The notes under the pieces: model-generated
Seen by the model: the letters and a program-made list of their open reading frames with translations, nothing else
The model's database searches: none
What the model was told of the DNA's origin: nothing
Source: an uncultured Oscillospiraceae bacterium
GTDB taxonomy: Bacteria > Bacillota > Clostridia > Oscillospirales > Oscillospiraceae
Direction: 5' to 3'
NCBI GenBank assembly: GCA_934572365.1
Contig: CAKTKX010000008.1
Coordinates: forward strand, 1-19,197
Length of the DNA stretch: 19,197 bases
Made by a program: the position numbers and the translations under genes
In this document: positions 6,080-15,143 of the stretch, one piece after another
Numbering within the stretch: position 1 is the stretch's first letter
Layout: each line of letters opens with the position of its first letter

Positions 6080-8524
6080 ATGATTGCGAAAATCGCGGTT
6101 TCCGCCGCGACCTATGCCATTGACAAGCCCTATTCCTACAAAATCCCCGAGGGAATGGTATTGCAGCCCGGCCAGCGGGTGCAGCTGCCCTTCGGCCGCG
6201 CCAACAAGCGCACAGAGGGCGTGGTCCTCACCGTAGAGACGGGCAGCGAGGAAAAGCTGAAAGCCGTGGAGCGGTGCCTGGATGAAGCGCCGATTTTGTC
6301 GGAGCATCAGCTGCGGCTGGCGGCATTTTTGCGGGAGCGGTATTTCTGCACCTTTTACGAGTGCCTCCGGGTCATGCTCCCGGCGGGATTGTGGTTTCAG
6401 GCGCGGGAACGGATTTCCCTCACCGGCGACCGCTCCTGGAAGGAAAAGACCATCCGCAAGGACGGCGCGGCGGAGGTGCTTGCGCTGCTGGAAAACCTGG
6501 GCGGTCAGGCGGAGGAATCCGCTCTGCGCACCCTGATTCCCGACGAGGAAACCCTTTCCGGTGTGATCGCCTACCTCGCGCGGAAGAAGTGGATATCCGC
6601 CGAGACGGAATATCTGCGCCGCACCAATGACAAGACGGAGAAAATCGCCACCCTGGCGGTTTCCGCCGAGGAAGCCATGGAGTACGCCTCCCACCGCCCC
6701 AAATCCGCCGCCATGCAGAAGAATGTGCTGGAGCTGATGTGCGGCGTGGGCAGCGTGTCCGTGAAGGAGCTTTGCTATTTTACCGGCGCTTCCACGGCGA
6801 CGGTGAACCGGCTGGAAAAGCTGGGATACCTGACCCTGACCGAACAGCCGGTGCTTCGCTGCCGGGAAATTCGCCCGGCAAAGCTGAACGGGCCGCTGGT
6901 ACTCAGCCCCGATCAACAGCGCTGCTTTGACGGACTCGCGGAGCAAATGACGCAAGGCAATCCGGGGGTTGCACTCCTTCAGGGTGTGACCGGTTCCGGC
7001 AAAACCTCCGTCTATATTAAACTTATCCAAACCTGTCTGGAAACGGGCAAAAGCGCCCTGCTTCTGGTGCCGGAAATTGCCCTGACGCCCCAGCTGTTGG
7101 GGTTGATGACGGCCTATTTTGGCAATCAGGTGGCGGTGCTGCACAGCAGCCTTGGGGCGGGGGAACGGTACGACCAGTGGAAGCGCGTCCGAAGCGGCGA
7201 CGCGAAAGTGGTCGTAGGAACCCGCTCGGCGGTGTTTGCCCCCTGTGCTCCCGGTCTGATCATTCTGGACGAGGAACAGGAGCATTCCTATAAATCCGAA
7301 AATTCCCCCCGCTACAGCGCCAAAGAGGTCGCCATCTGGCGGGGAGCGAAGGAAGGCGCGCTGGTGCTGCTCGGCTCCGCGACGCCCTCCGTGGAAAGCA
7401 TGTACCGGGCGAAGACCGGCGCTTACCGCCTGTACACCATGCGTCAGCGTTACGGCGGACGGAAGCTGCCCGCCGTGGACATTGTGGACATGCGGGAGGA
7501 GCTGAAGCTGGGAAACGACCTTTCCATGAGCATCCCCCTGCGGGAAGCGCTGTCCGACAACCGGGACGCGGGAAAGCAGACGATTCTGCTCCTCAACCGC
7601 CGGGGCAACAGCCGGGCGCTGGTGTGCGTGGACTGCCGGAAAGCGCCGGAATGTCCCCGATGCAGCGTCCGCCTGACCTATCACAGCGCCAACAACCGGC
7701 TGATGTGCCACTACTGCGGTTTTTCCCAGCCGGTACCGGAACGCTGTCCGGAATGCGGCGGCCCACTGAAAACCATCGGCACCGGCACCCAGAAGGTGCA
7801 GGAGGAGCTGGAATTCCTCTTTCCCGACATGGAGACCGACCGGATGGACGCCGACACGGTAAGCGCCGTGAATACACATGAAAAAATTCTGGAACACTTC
7901 CAAAAGGAAAACGTTCCCGTGCTTCTTGGCACCCAGATGGTGGCCAAGGGATTGAATCTTCCCAATGTCACGCTGGTGGGCGTGCTGGACGCCGATCTGA
8001 GCCTGTACACCGGCGGGTATCTCGCGGGGGAGACCACCTTCAATATGCTCACCCAGGTGGTGGGCAGAGCCGGCCGGGGGGACAGCCCCGGAAAGGCCAT
8101 CATTCAGACGATGGTGCCTGACCATCAGGTCATCCGTTTCGCGGCGGAGCAGGATTACGACGGATTTTACGATCTGGAAATTCAGCTGCGCCGGATTCAG
8201 AACGCGCCGCCCTTCGGCGACCTTGCCGCCGTGGTGGTGACGGGACGGGAGGAAACGGCGGTGCTCCGGGGCGCGGCAAAATTCCGGGACAGCCTGATCG
8301 CGTGTCTGCGTCAGGAAAGTTACCGGGGGGAGCGCTGCACGGTGCTGGGGCCTGCGCCTTGCGCCGTGCCGAAGGTAAACTACCATTTCCGCTATCAGCT
8401 GACCCTGCGCTGCCGCCTGACCCGGACGATGCGTCAGCTGCTTTCCTATCTTCTCCGGGAGTTCGGAAAGGACAAGGCAAACCGGGGCGTCAGCGCCTAC
8501 ATTGATGTGAACGGATTCGACTGA
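6080..8524 (+). CDS. priA: primosomal protein N' (PriA helicase)
   Basis: An 814-residue superfamily 2 DNA helicase that recognises stalled forks and reloads the replicative helicase. Parts in order: N-terminal 3'-end-binding domain (IAKIAVSAATYAIDKPYSY, about 1-105), a winged-helix region (about 200-260), Walker A GVTGSGKT (302-309), Walker B as DEEQ (397-400, instead of the more usual DEEH), and GSATPS (432-437). Eight zinc-binding cysteines follow (516, 519, 525, 528, 543, 546, 556, 559), then motifs GTQMVAKGLNLP and QVVGRAGRGD. Length and all motifs are complete. AAAGGA at 6063-6068 is the likely ribosome binding site. Confidence 0.97.
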   Translation: MIAKIAVSAATYAIDKPYSYKIPEGMVLQPGQRVQLPFGRANKRTEGVVLTVETGSEEKLKAVERCLDEAPILSEHQLRLAAFLRERYFCTFYECLRVMLPAGLWFQARERISLTGDRSWKEKTIRKDGAAEVLALLENLGGQAEESALRTLIPDEETLSGVIAYLARKKWISAETEYLRRTNDKTEKIATLAVSAEEAMEYASHRPKSAAMQKNVLELMCGVGSVSVKELCYFTGASTATVNRLEKLGYLTLTEQPVLRCREIRPAKLNGPLVLSPDQQRCFDGLAEQMTQGNPGVALLQGVTGSGKTSVYIKLIQTCLETGKSALLLVPEIALTPQLLGLMTAYFGNQVAVLHSSLGAGERYDQWKRVRSGDAKVVVGTRSAVFAPCAPGLIILDEEQEHSYKSENSPRYSAKEVAIWRGAKEGALVLLGSATPSVESMYRAKTGAYRLYTMRQRYGGRKLPAVDIVDMREELKLGNDLSMSIPLREALSDNRDAGKQTILLLNRRGNSRALVCVDCRKAPECPRCSVRLTYHSANNRLMCHYCGFSQPVPERCPECGGPLKTIGTGTQKVQEELEFLFPDMETDRMDADTVSAVNTHEKILEHFQKENVPVLLGTQMVAKGLNLPNVTLVGVLDADLSLYTGGYLAGETTFNMLTQVVGRAGRGDSPGKAIIQTMVPDHQVIRFAAEQDYDGFYDLEIQLRRIQNAPPFGDLAAVVVTGREETAVLRGAAKFRDSLIACLRQESYRGERCTVLGPAPCAVPKVNYHFRYQLTLRCRLTRTMRQLLSYLLREFGKDKANRGVSAYIDVNGFD

Positions 8525-8563
8525 CCGGCAAGCCGTTTACCATAAGAGAAACGAGGTAATATC

Positions 8564-9037
8564 ATGGGACTGCGCAAAATTCTGACATACCAAGACCCGG
8601 CGCTGCACAAGGTATGCCGTCCGGTGGAGAAATTCGACTGGCGGCTGCACAAGCTGCTGGACGATATGACCGATACCCTGGCCGAAGCCAACGGCGTGGG
8701 ACTGGCCGCACCCCAGGTGGGCATTCTGCGCCGGGTGGTGATCGTGGACACCGGCGAGGAAATTCTGGAGCTGGTGAATCCGGAGCTGGTGGAGACCAGC
8801 GGCGAGCAGTGCGGCGCGGAGGGGTGTCTCAGCGTTCCGGGCAAATACGGTCTGGTGAAGCGCCCCAACTATGCCAAGGTTCGCGCCCAGGACAGAAACG
8901 GCGAGTGGTTCGAGGCCGAAGGAGAAGAACTGATTGCCCGGTGCTTCTGCCATGAGCTGGATCATCTGGACGGCATCGTCTACACCGAGGTCATGGAGCG
9001 GTTCCTGACGGAGGAAGAACTGGAGCAAGAAAAGTAA
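8564..9037 (+). CDS. def: peptide deformylase
   Basis: A 157-residue metalloenzyme that removes the formyl group from the N-terminus of nascent proteins. All three motifs are present: GVGLAAPQ (44-51), EGCLS (86-90, with metal ligand Cys88) and HELDH (130-134, with His130, His134 and catalytic Glu131). GAGGT at 8553-8557 precedes the ATG. It pairs functionally with fmt, which begins 14 bases after its stop and adds the formyl group that this enzyme removes. Confidence 0.97.
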   Translation: MGLRKILTYQDPALHKVCRPVEKFDWRLHKLLDDMTDTLAEANGVGLAAPQVGILRRVVIVDTGEEILELVNPELVETSGEQCGAEGCLSVPGKYGLVKRPNYAKVRAQDRNGEWFEAEGEELIARCFCHELDHLDGIVYTEVMERFLTEEELEQEK

Positions 9038-9051
9038 CGGAGGGATCATCC

Positions 9052-9960
9052 TTGCGCGTTGTGTTTATGGGTACGCCGGACATCGCGGCGACCTGTCTGA
9101 AAAAAATACTGGCCGACGGCTTCGACGTGGTGGGCGTCTACACCCAGCCCGACCGTCCCAAGGGACGGGGCATGAAGCTGGTGGCGTCTCCGGTGAAGGA
9201 GGTGGCGGTGGCCGCCGGAATCCCCGTGTTTCAGCCGGAAAATTTCCGGGAGGAAGAAACGGTGGAGCAGCTTCGCGCTTTGCAGCCGGACATTTGCGCC
9301 GTGGTGGCCTACGGGCGCATCCTGCCCCAGAAGGTGCTGGACGTGCCGAAATACGGCTGCATCAACATCCATGCCAGCTTGCTGCCCCAATACCGCGGTT
9401 CCGCTCCCTATCAGTGGGCGGTGCTGGACGGCCTGACGGAGACCGGCGTGACCGCCATGTATCTGACCCGGGAAATGGACGCGGGGGATATCATTGACGT
9501 CTCCAAGACCCCCATCGGCGAAAATGAGACGGCGGGGGAGCTGCTGGATCACCTGGCGGTGCTGGGGGCGGAGCTGCTGAGCAAGACCCTGACCCGGTTT
9601 GAAAGCGGAAAGGTGCCTGCCGCGCCCCAAGATGCGTCGGGGGTCAGCTACGCCCCCATGCTGGACAAGTCCATGTGCCCCATCGACTGGACGAAGACGG
9701 CGCAGCAGGTGCATAACCACGTCCGGGGGCTGCACCCCTGGCCGGTGGCGACTATGGAATTGCAGGGCAAAACCTTCAAAGTCCACGCTACCCGGGTGGT
9801 GGAGGGCAGCGGCAAGCCCGGAGAAATCCTGGGCCTGACGAAGACCGGACTGCGCATCGCCTGCGGCGAGGGCGCGGTGGAGATCGTATCCCTGCAGGCT
9901 GAGGGCGGCAAGCGGATGGCGGCGCCCGATTATTTCCGGGGTCATCCCTTAGAGCGCTGA
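9052..9960 (+). CDS. fmt: methionyl-tRNA formyltransferase
   Basis: A 302-residue enzyme that formylates initiator Met-tRNA using 10-formyltetrahydrofolate. Visible are MGTPDIAA at the start, QPDRPKGRGMKL (32-42, the tRNA acceptor loop), the folate site NIHASLLPQYRGSAPYQWA with Asn105 and His107, and the catalytic Asp143 in REMDAGDII. A C-terminal tRNA-binding domain follows from about 200. The start is TTG at 9052, supported by GGAGGG seven bases upstream and the immediate family-typical N-terminus. Its stop overlaps the rsmB start by one base (TGATG). Confidence 0.96.
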   Translation: MRVVFMGTPDIAATCLKKILADGFDVVGVYTQPDRPKGRGMKLVASPVKEVAVAAGIPVFQPENFREEETVEQLRALQPDICAVVAYGRILPQKVLDVPKYGCINIHASLLPQYRGSAPYQWAVLDGLTETGVTAMYLTREMDAGDIIDVSKTPIGENETAGELLDHLAVLGAELLSKTLTRFESGKVPAAPQDASGVSYAPMLDKSMCPIDWTKTAQQVHNHVRGLHPWPVATMELQGKTFKVHATRVVEGSGKPGEILGLTKTGLRIACGEGAVEIVSLQAEGGKRMAAPDYFRGHPLER

Positions 9961-11273
9961 TGGGCGCGAGAGAAACGGCGCTGAACGCGCTGATCGCCTG
10001 CCGCAAAAGCGGCGCATGGTCAAATGCCGTGCTGAAAGAATATATCGCCCGGGATCGCCTGTCCCCCAGGGACGCGGCGCTGGCCACACGGCTGTGCTAC
10101 GGCGTCCTGCAAAACCGGAACAAGCTGGATTTTTTCCTCCGGCAGCTTCTCACGGGGCGGCTGAAAGACCTTCATCCCGTGGTGCGGGACATCCTTCATC
10201 TGGGGCTGTACCAGATCTACGAGCTGGATAAAGTCCCCGAAAGCGCTGCCGTGAACGAATCGGTGACGCTGGCGAAGAAATATTGCAAAAATCCAAAGGC
10301 CGGGGCGCTGGTGAATGCCGTTCTGCGCAAAGCGGCGGCGACGAAGGGAACCTTGCAGGAGCCTACGTCCTATGCCGACCGCTACAGCCACCCGGACAAG
10401 CTGATCTCCCTGCTGAAAGCCAATCTGCCCAAGGGCAAGCTGGAACCCATGCTCATTGCCGACAACGCCGCGCCCCAGACGGTGGTGCAGGTGAACACCC
10501 TCCGGATTTCTGCGGAGGAGCTGACCGAGCGGCTGAATCGGGAGCATGTATGCGCTAAGCCCCATGAGTGGATGGCGGACTGCCTGGTGCTGTCCGGCAC
10601 GGGAAGCCTGGAGCAGCTGCCGGCATTCCGGGAAGGGCTGTTTTATGTGCAGGATCCGGCGGCAAAGCTCAGCGTTCTGTGCGCGGGATTGCCGGAAACC
10701 GGCGGGAACGTGCTGGACTGCTGCGCGGCGCCGGGAGGCAAGAGCTTTGCAGCGGCCATCGCCATGGGCGGTAAGGGAAGCATCGTCTCCTGCGACATAT
10801 ACCCCCACAAGACCGCCTTGATCGAAAACGGCGCGGCGCGTCTGGGGCTGACGAACATTACGGCGCGGCAACAGGACGCGTCCCAGGTTGTGCCGGAGTG
10901 GGTCGGTGCCATGGACACCGTGATTGCCGACGTACCCTGCTCCGGCCTGGGCATCATCCGGAAAAAGCCGGATATCCGATACAAGAACCTGAAGGAGCTG
11001 GAAGATCTTCCGGCCTTGCAGCTAAAAATTCTGGAAACCCAGTCGTCCTATGTAAAGCCCGGCGGCGCGCTGCTGTATTCCACCTGCACCGTGCTGAAAC
11101 GGGAAAACGAGGACGTGGTTTCCGCATTTCTGGCGGCTCACGGCGAGTTCGCGACGGAACCACTGCCGCTGCCGGATGTATTTCCCAAAAACGAAACCGG
11201 GATGCTCACCCTGATTCCCGGCGAGTATGACACCGACGGCTTCTTTATCTGCCGTCTGCGGAGAAAAGCATGA
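9960..11273 (+). CDS. rsmB: 16S rRNA m5C967 methyltransferase RsmB
   Basis: A 437-residue SAM-dependent enzyme that methylates C967 (E. coli numbering) of 16S rRNA. The N-terminal NusB-like helical domain (about 1-125) binds RNA and leads to an NOL1/NOP2/Sun methyltransferase domain. That domain has the SAM motif DCCAAPGGKS (253-262), the PCS motif (Cys327) and the nucleophile in YSTCT (Cys376). Length agrees with the family. It overlaps both neighbours (TGATG with fmt, ATGA with rlmN), so translation is likely coupled across all three. Confidence 0.96.
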   Translation: MGARETALNALIACRKSGAWSNAVLKEYIARDRLSPRDAALATRLCYGVLQNRNKLDFFLRQLLTGRLKDLHPVVRDILHLGLYQIYELDKVPESAAVNESVTLAKKYCKNPKAGALVNAVLRKAAATKGTLQEPTSYADRYSHPDKLISLLKANLPKGKLEPMLIADNAAPQTVVQVNTLRISAEELTERLNREHVCAKPHEWMADCLVLSGTGSLEQLPAFREGLFYVQDPAAKLSVLCAGLPETGGNVLDCCAAPGGKSFAAAIAMGGKGSIVSCDIYPHKTALIENGAARLGLTNITARQQDASQVVPEWVGAMDTVIADVPCSGLGIIRKKPDIRYKNLKELEDLPALQLKILETQSSYVKPGGALLYSTCTVLKRENEDVVSAFLAAHGEFATEPLPLPDVFPKNETGMLTLIPGEYDTDGFFICRLRRKA

Positions 11274-12304
11274 ATCTGAAATCCATGACCCTGCCGGAGC
11301 TGACGGCGGTTCTGAAAGAGCTGGGGCAGCCCCAGTTCCGCGCCAAGCAGGTCTATACCTGGCTGCACAAGGGCGTCCGCGCCTATGACGAAATGACGAA
11401 CCTGCCCAAGTCCCTCCGGGACACCCTGGCGCGGGAATACCCCATCTGCGCCCCTAAGGTGGTGCGCAGACAGGAATCCGCCCGGGACGGCACGATCAAA
11501 TACCTCTGGGAGCTGTCCGACGGCAACTGCGTGGAGACGGTGCTGATGCGCTATCACTACGGGAACACCGTGTGCATTTCCACGGAGGTGGGCTGCCGGA
11601 TGGGCTGCGCCTTCTGCGCCTCCACCATCGGCGGACTGGTGCGGCGGCTGGAACCCTATGAAATGCTGGACGAGGTGCTGTTTACGCAGGTGGACTCTGG
11701 TCTGCCCATTTCCCACATCGTGCTGATGGGCATCGGGGAGCCGCTGGACAATTTTGACAACGTGATGCGCTTCCTGGAGCTGGTGAACAGCCCGGAGGGC
11801 ATGAACATTTCCATGCGCCACATCAGCCTCAGCACCTGCGGCCTAGTGCCGAAAATCGACGAGCTGGCGAAGCGGAAATTGCAGCTGACGCTGTCGGTTT
11901 CCCTCCATGCGCCCAACGATGAGGTGCGGGATAGAATTATGCCGGTGAACAAGGCCTATCCCAGCGAGGAGCTGCTGGCGGCCTGCCGCCGGTACTATCA
12001 GGCGACCTCCCGGCGTATTTCCTTTGAGTACGCCATGATCGACGGGGTCAACGATTGCCCGGAGGATGCCAAGGAGCTGCTCCGGCGCATAAAGGGACTG
12101 CCTGCCCACTTCAATCTGATCCCGCTGAACCACGTGGAAGAAAGCCCTTTGAAGCCCAGCACCCGGGCGGCAGTGGCGGCGTTTCAGAAAACCCTGGAAG
12201 ACGGCGGCGTCACCGCCACCGTCCGCAGAACCCTGGGGGGCGACATCGACGCCTCCTGCGGGCAGCTGCGGCGGAAATACAATCAAAGTAAAGAAAATCC
12301 ATAG
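11270..12304 (+). CDS. rlmN: dual-specificity RNA methyltransferase RlmN
   Basis: A 344-residue radical SAM enzyme that makes m2A2503 in 23S rRNA and m2A37 in some tRNAs. The 4Fe-4S site is C-x3-C-x2-C (Cys109, Cys113, Cys116) in GCRMGCAFC. MGIGEPLDN (153-161) is the SAM-binding GEP motif. Cys330 in GGDIDASCGQLR is the methyl-carrying cysteine, and Cys87 matches the second catalytic cysteine. It begins in an ATGA overlap with rsmB. The phosphatase gene follows after 19 bases. Confidence 0.97.
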   Translation: MNLKSMTLPELTAVLKELGQPQFRAKQVYTWLHKGVRAYDEMTNLPKSLRDTLAREYPICAPKVVRRQESARDGTIKYLWELSDGNCVETVLMRYHYGNTVCISTEVGCRMGCAFCASTIGGLVRRLEPYEMLDEVLFTQVDSGLPISHIVLMGIGEPLDNFDNVMRFLELVNSPEGMNISMRHISLSTCGLVPKIDELAKRKLQLTLSVSLHAPNDEVRDRIMPVNKAYPSEELLAACRRYYQATSRRISFEYAMIDGVNDCPEDAKELLRRIKGLPAHFNLIPLNHVEESPLKPSTRAAVAAFQKTLEDGGVTATVRRTLGGDIDASCGQLRRKYNQSKENP

Positions 12305-12323
12305 ATAAAGGGGGCGCAAGCCT

Positions 12324-13055
12324 ATGCAGAGCTGGGGATTGACCGATCCCGGCTGTGTCCGGAAACAGAATCAGGATTCCTACAGAATTGAACAGCTTGA
12401 CCGGGGCAATCTGCTGTGTATCGTCTGCGACGGCATGGGCGGCGCCAAATCCGGAAACATTGCCAGTTCTCTGGCAGTGGATGTGTTCGTGGAGGAAGTC
12501 CGCCGCTGCTGGAAGCCTGTCATGGAACAGGAGAAGGTGGACCAGATGCTTCGCAGCGCCGTGAAGCTGGCGAACTTCACCGTGTACGACCAGTCCCGGC
12601 AGTTTGAGGAATTCGACGGCATGGGTACTACGCTGGTGGCGGTGATGGTGCGGGGACGGAAGGCGACTATCGTTAACGTTGGCGACAGCCGCGCCTATCA
12701 TGTGGGCAAAAGCGGCATCCGGCAGGTGACCAAGGATCACTCCCTGGTGCAGATGATGGTGGACAGGGGAGATCTGACCCCGGAGGTGGCAAAAAGCTAC
12801 CCCGGCAAGAACTTCATCACCCGCGCCATCGGCACGGAGACCACCGTTCTGTGCGACATCTTCCATCTGGATGTGGGCAAGGGCGACTATCTGCTGCTGT
12901 GCAGCGACGGATTGAGCAATCTCTTGGACGATCAGGAAATTCTTTTCGAGGTCGTCCACGGCGTGTATAAGCAGAACTGCTGCAAGCGTCTTCTGAACAT
13001 CGCAAAAAACCGGGGCGCGCCGGACAATGTCACCAGCGTGCTGATCGCCGTTTGA
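12324..13055 (+). CDS. PP2C-family protein Ser/Thr phosphatase (PrpC/Stp type)
   Basis: A 243-residue cytosolic phosphatase that reverses the neighbouring kinase. PP2C motifs are complete: NQDS (16-19, metal ligand Asp18), CDGMGG (35-40, Asp36), GMGTTL (99-104), NVGDSRAY (118-125), DHS, LLCSDGLSNLL (191-201, Asp195) and GAPDNVT (231-237, Asp234), which places the metal-binding aspartates. Length matches PrpC of B. subtilis (about 250). GGGGG at 12310-12314 is the likely ribosome binding site. The kinase starts 27 bases after the stop; this phosphatase-kinase-rsgA order is typical for Firmicutes. Confidence 0.95.
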   Translation: MQSWGLTDPGCVRKQNQDSYRIEQLDRGNLLCIVCDGMGGAKSGNIASSLAVDVFVEEVRRCWKPVMEQEKVDQMLRSAVKLANFTVYDQSRQFEEFDGMGTTLVAVMVRGRKATIVNVGDSRAYHVGKSGIRQVTKDHSLVQMMVDRGDLTPEVAKSYPGKNFITRAIGTETTVLCDIFHLDVGKGDYLLLCSDGLSNLLDDQEILFEVVHGVYKQNCCKRLLNIAKNRGAPDNVTSVLIAV

Positions 13056-13082
13056 GTACCGGGAAAGGAGCAATTTCTGAAT

Positions 13083-15143
13083 ATGGATCAATATATTGGA
13101 CGGCTCTTGGACGACCGGTACGAAATTCTGGAGATCATCGGTACCGGCGGCATGGCCGTCGTCTATAAGGCGCGTGACCACCGGCTGAACCGGTTGGTAG
13201 CCGTCAAAATACTCAAGGATGAATTCGCACGGGATGAGGAATTCCGCCGCCGGTTCCGCGCCGAGGGCGAAGCCGTGGCCATGCTGAGCCATCCCAACAT
13301 CGTGCAGGTCTACGACGTTTCCGCCTCCGACAGCGCCAATTATATCGTCATGGAGCTGATCGACGGCATTTCCCTCAAGCAGTACATGGAGAAAAAAGGG
13401 GTGCTCAACTGGAAGGAGACCCTGCATTTTGCCATGCAGATCGCCAAGGGCTTAGAGCACGCCCACAGTCGGGGAATCATTCACCGGGATATCAAGCCTC
13501 ATAACGTCATGGTGCTGAAAAACGGCTCCGTCAAGGTGATGGACTTCGGCATTGCCCGGGTCATGAGCAAGAGCAACACTTTGACAAAGGAGGCATTGGG
13601 AAGCGTCCACTACATCTCCCCGGAACAGGCCAAGGGCGGCTATACCGACAACCGTTCCGATATTTATTCTCTGGCAGTGGTCATGTACGAGATGATGACC
13701 GGCCGGCCGCCCTACGACGGGGAATCTCCCGTGGCGGTGGCTATCCAGCATATCAACGGCGGCGCACCGCTGCCCTCCACCCTGAATCCCAATATCCCCC
13801 GGGGGTTGGAGCAGATCATCATGAAGGGCATGGCGCTGGAGGTGAACGACCGGTATACCTCCGCCACGGAAATGCTCCACGATATGGAGGAATTCCGGCA
13901 GAACCCGGACATGATCTTCGATTACCACAGCATCGTGGACGACGCCACCCGGGTGCTTCCCAATCTTTCCCGCGGCATGACCACGGCGGAGAAGAAGGTG
14001 CAGGCCAAGACCGGGACGGCTCCCGCCCGGACATCCTCGGACAGCATCCACTTGCACCAGAACGCCCAGGCGGGGCGGGACAACGAGTCCATCCGCCGCG
14101 CTCAGCAGCGCCGTCAGGCGCAGCAGCAGCAGCGCAAGGAGGAACGCAAGGAGGAGCGCAGCCGGGTCGCCACCACGGCCATCGTGGTGTGCAGCGCCGT
14201 GGCGGTGATTGCGATTTTCATTTTCCTGATCGCCCTGTTCAACGGCGCCCTGCTGAGCAAGGAGAAGGCGCTGGTGGACGTCCCCTATCTGGAGGGAAGC
14301 GTTTACGACGAAAGCCTGGCGTCCCAGTATCCGGATTTTACCATCAAGCTCCAGCAGCAGTACGACGACACCCGGCCGAAGGGAGAAATCCTCCACACGG
14401 AACCCTCCGGCGGCAGCAAGGTGGTCAAAGGCTCGGAGCTTTGGCTCACCGTCAGCCTGGGGCAGCGGCCGGAAGCCAAAACCATGGATAATTTCGTAGG
14501 CACCAGTGCGGAGGAAGCCAAGTCCATCCTGCTGGGGCAGGGCTTTGAGCCCATTACCCGCAACGAGATCAGCTACGTATACGAGGTGGGGCAGGTCATC
14601 CGCACGGAGCCGTCCGCCGGTACGGAAATGACGGCGGGACAGACGGTGTACGTCTATGTCAGCACCGGCCCCGATGTGATCACGGCGAAGATGCTCAACG
14701 TGATGGGGCTGGATGTGGATAAGGCCAAGGAGCTGCTGGGGCAGGCGGGCTTTACCAACGTCAGAACCGAAGAGGTGGAGAGCCTGAAGCCCAAGGGCGA
14801 GGTCATTCATCAGTCCGCGGCGAAGAACGAGGAGATCGACGTCAACACGGAAATCGTTCTGCAAATCTCCAAGGGACCGGAGGAAACCACCGGCCCAACC
14901 CAGACGACCGCTCCCCAAAATCCCAACGATCTGGTGACCATCGGGGTGCAGTTCTCCCTTCCGGAACGGGACGAGCCGTACATCCTGAGTATTTTCCTGA
15001 ACGGCAAGGAGGTCATCGAATCCCGGGAGATCGTGCCGGGAACCTCCAGCTTTGTCTGCGACCTGTCAGGCACCGGAACCCAGACCTATGACATTTACAT
15101 CGACGGAGAATACTACCAGTCCAAGGAAGTGCCGTTTAATTGA
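13083..15143 (+). CDS. PASTA-domain membrane Ser/Thr kinase (PrkC/StkP type)
   Basis: A 686-residue single-pass kinase. The cytosolic kinase domain (about 13-270) has the glycine loop IGTGGMAVVYKA (19-30), Lys42, catalytic HRDIKPHN (134-141), DFG (154-156) and activation-loop threonines 166 and 168 before GSVHYISPEQ. A Gln/Arg/Lys/Glu-rich juxtamembrane stretch (about 335-362) leads to one membrane helix (about 363-386). Outside lie three PASTA repeats (about 395-460, 463-529 and 532-598) that in this family sense muropeptides or lipid II. A Thr/Pro linker (600-615) and a short beta-rich end domain (618-686) follow, like the terminal domain of B. subtilis PrkC. AAAGGAG at 13064-13070 lies 12 bases before the ATG. 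Confidence 0.96.
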   Translation: MDQYIGRLLDDRYEILEIIGTGGMAVVYKARDHRLNRLVAVKILKDEFARDEEFRRRFRAEGEAVAMLSHPNIVQVYDVSASDSANYIVMELIDGISLKQYMEKKGVLNWKETLHFAMQIAKGLEHAHSRGIIHRDIKPHNVMVLKNGSVKVMDFGIARVMSKSNTLTKEALGSVHYISPEQAKGGYTDNRSDIYSLAVVMYEMMTGRPPYDGESPVAVAIQHINGGAPLPSTLNPNIPRGLEQIIMKGMALEVNDRYTSATEMLHDMEEFRQNPDMIFDYHSIVDDATRVLPNLSRGMTTAEKKVQAKTGTAPARTSSDSIHLHQNAQAGRDNESIRRAQQRRQAQQQQRKEERKEERSRVATTAIVVCSAVAVIAIFIFLIALFNGALLSKEKALVDVPYLEGSVYDESLASQYPDFTIKLQQQYDDTRPKGEILHTEPSGGSKVVKGSELWLTVSLGQRPEAKTMDNFVGTSAEEAKSILLGQGFEPITRNEISYVYEVGQVIRTEPSAGTEMTAGQTVYVYVSTGPDVITAKMLNVMGLDVDKAKELLGQAGFTNVRTEEVESLKPKGEVIHQSAAKNEEIDVNTEIVLQISKGPEETTGPTQTTAPQNPNDLVTIGVQFSLPERDEPYILSIFLNGKEVIESREIVPGTSSFVCDLSGTGTQTYDIYIDGEYYQSKEVPFN

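Noticed and set aside
5921..8386. Minus-strand open frame of 821 codons opposite priA
   Set aside because: It mirrors a complete, motif-verified priA. Its composition is rich in His, Gln, Gly and Arg as expected for antisense of GC-rich coding DNA, and no domain is recognisable.
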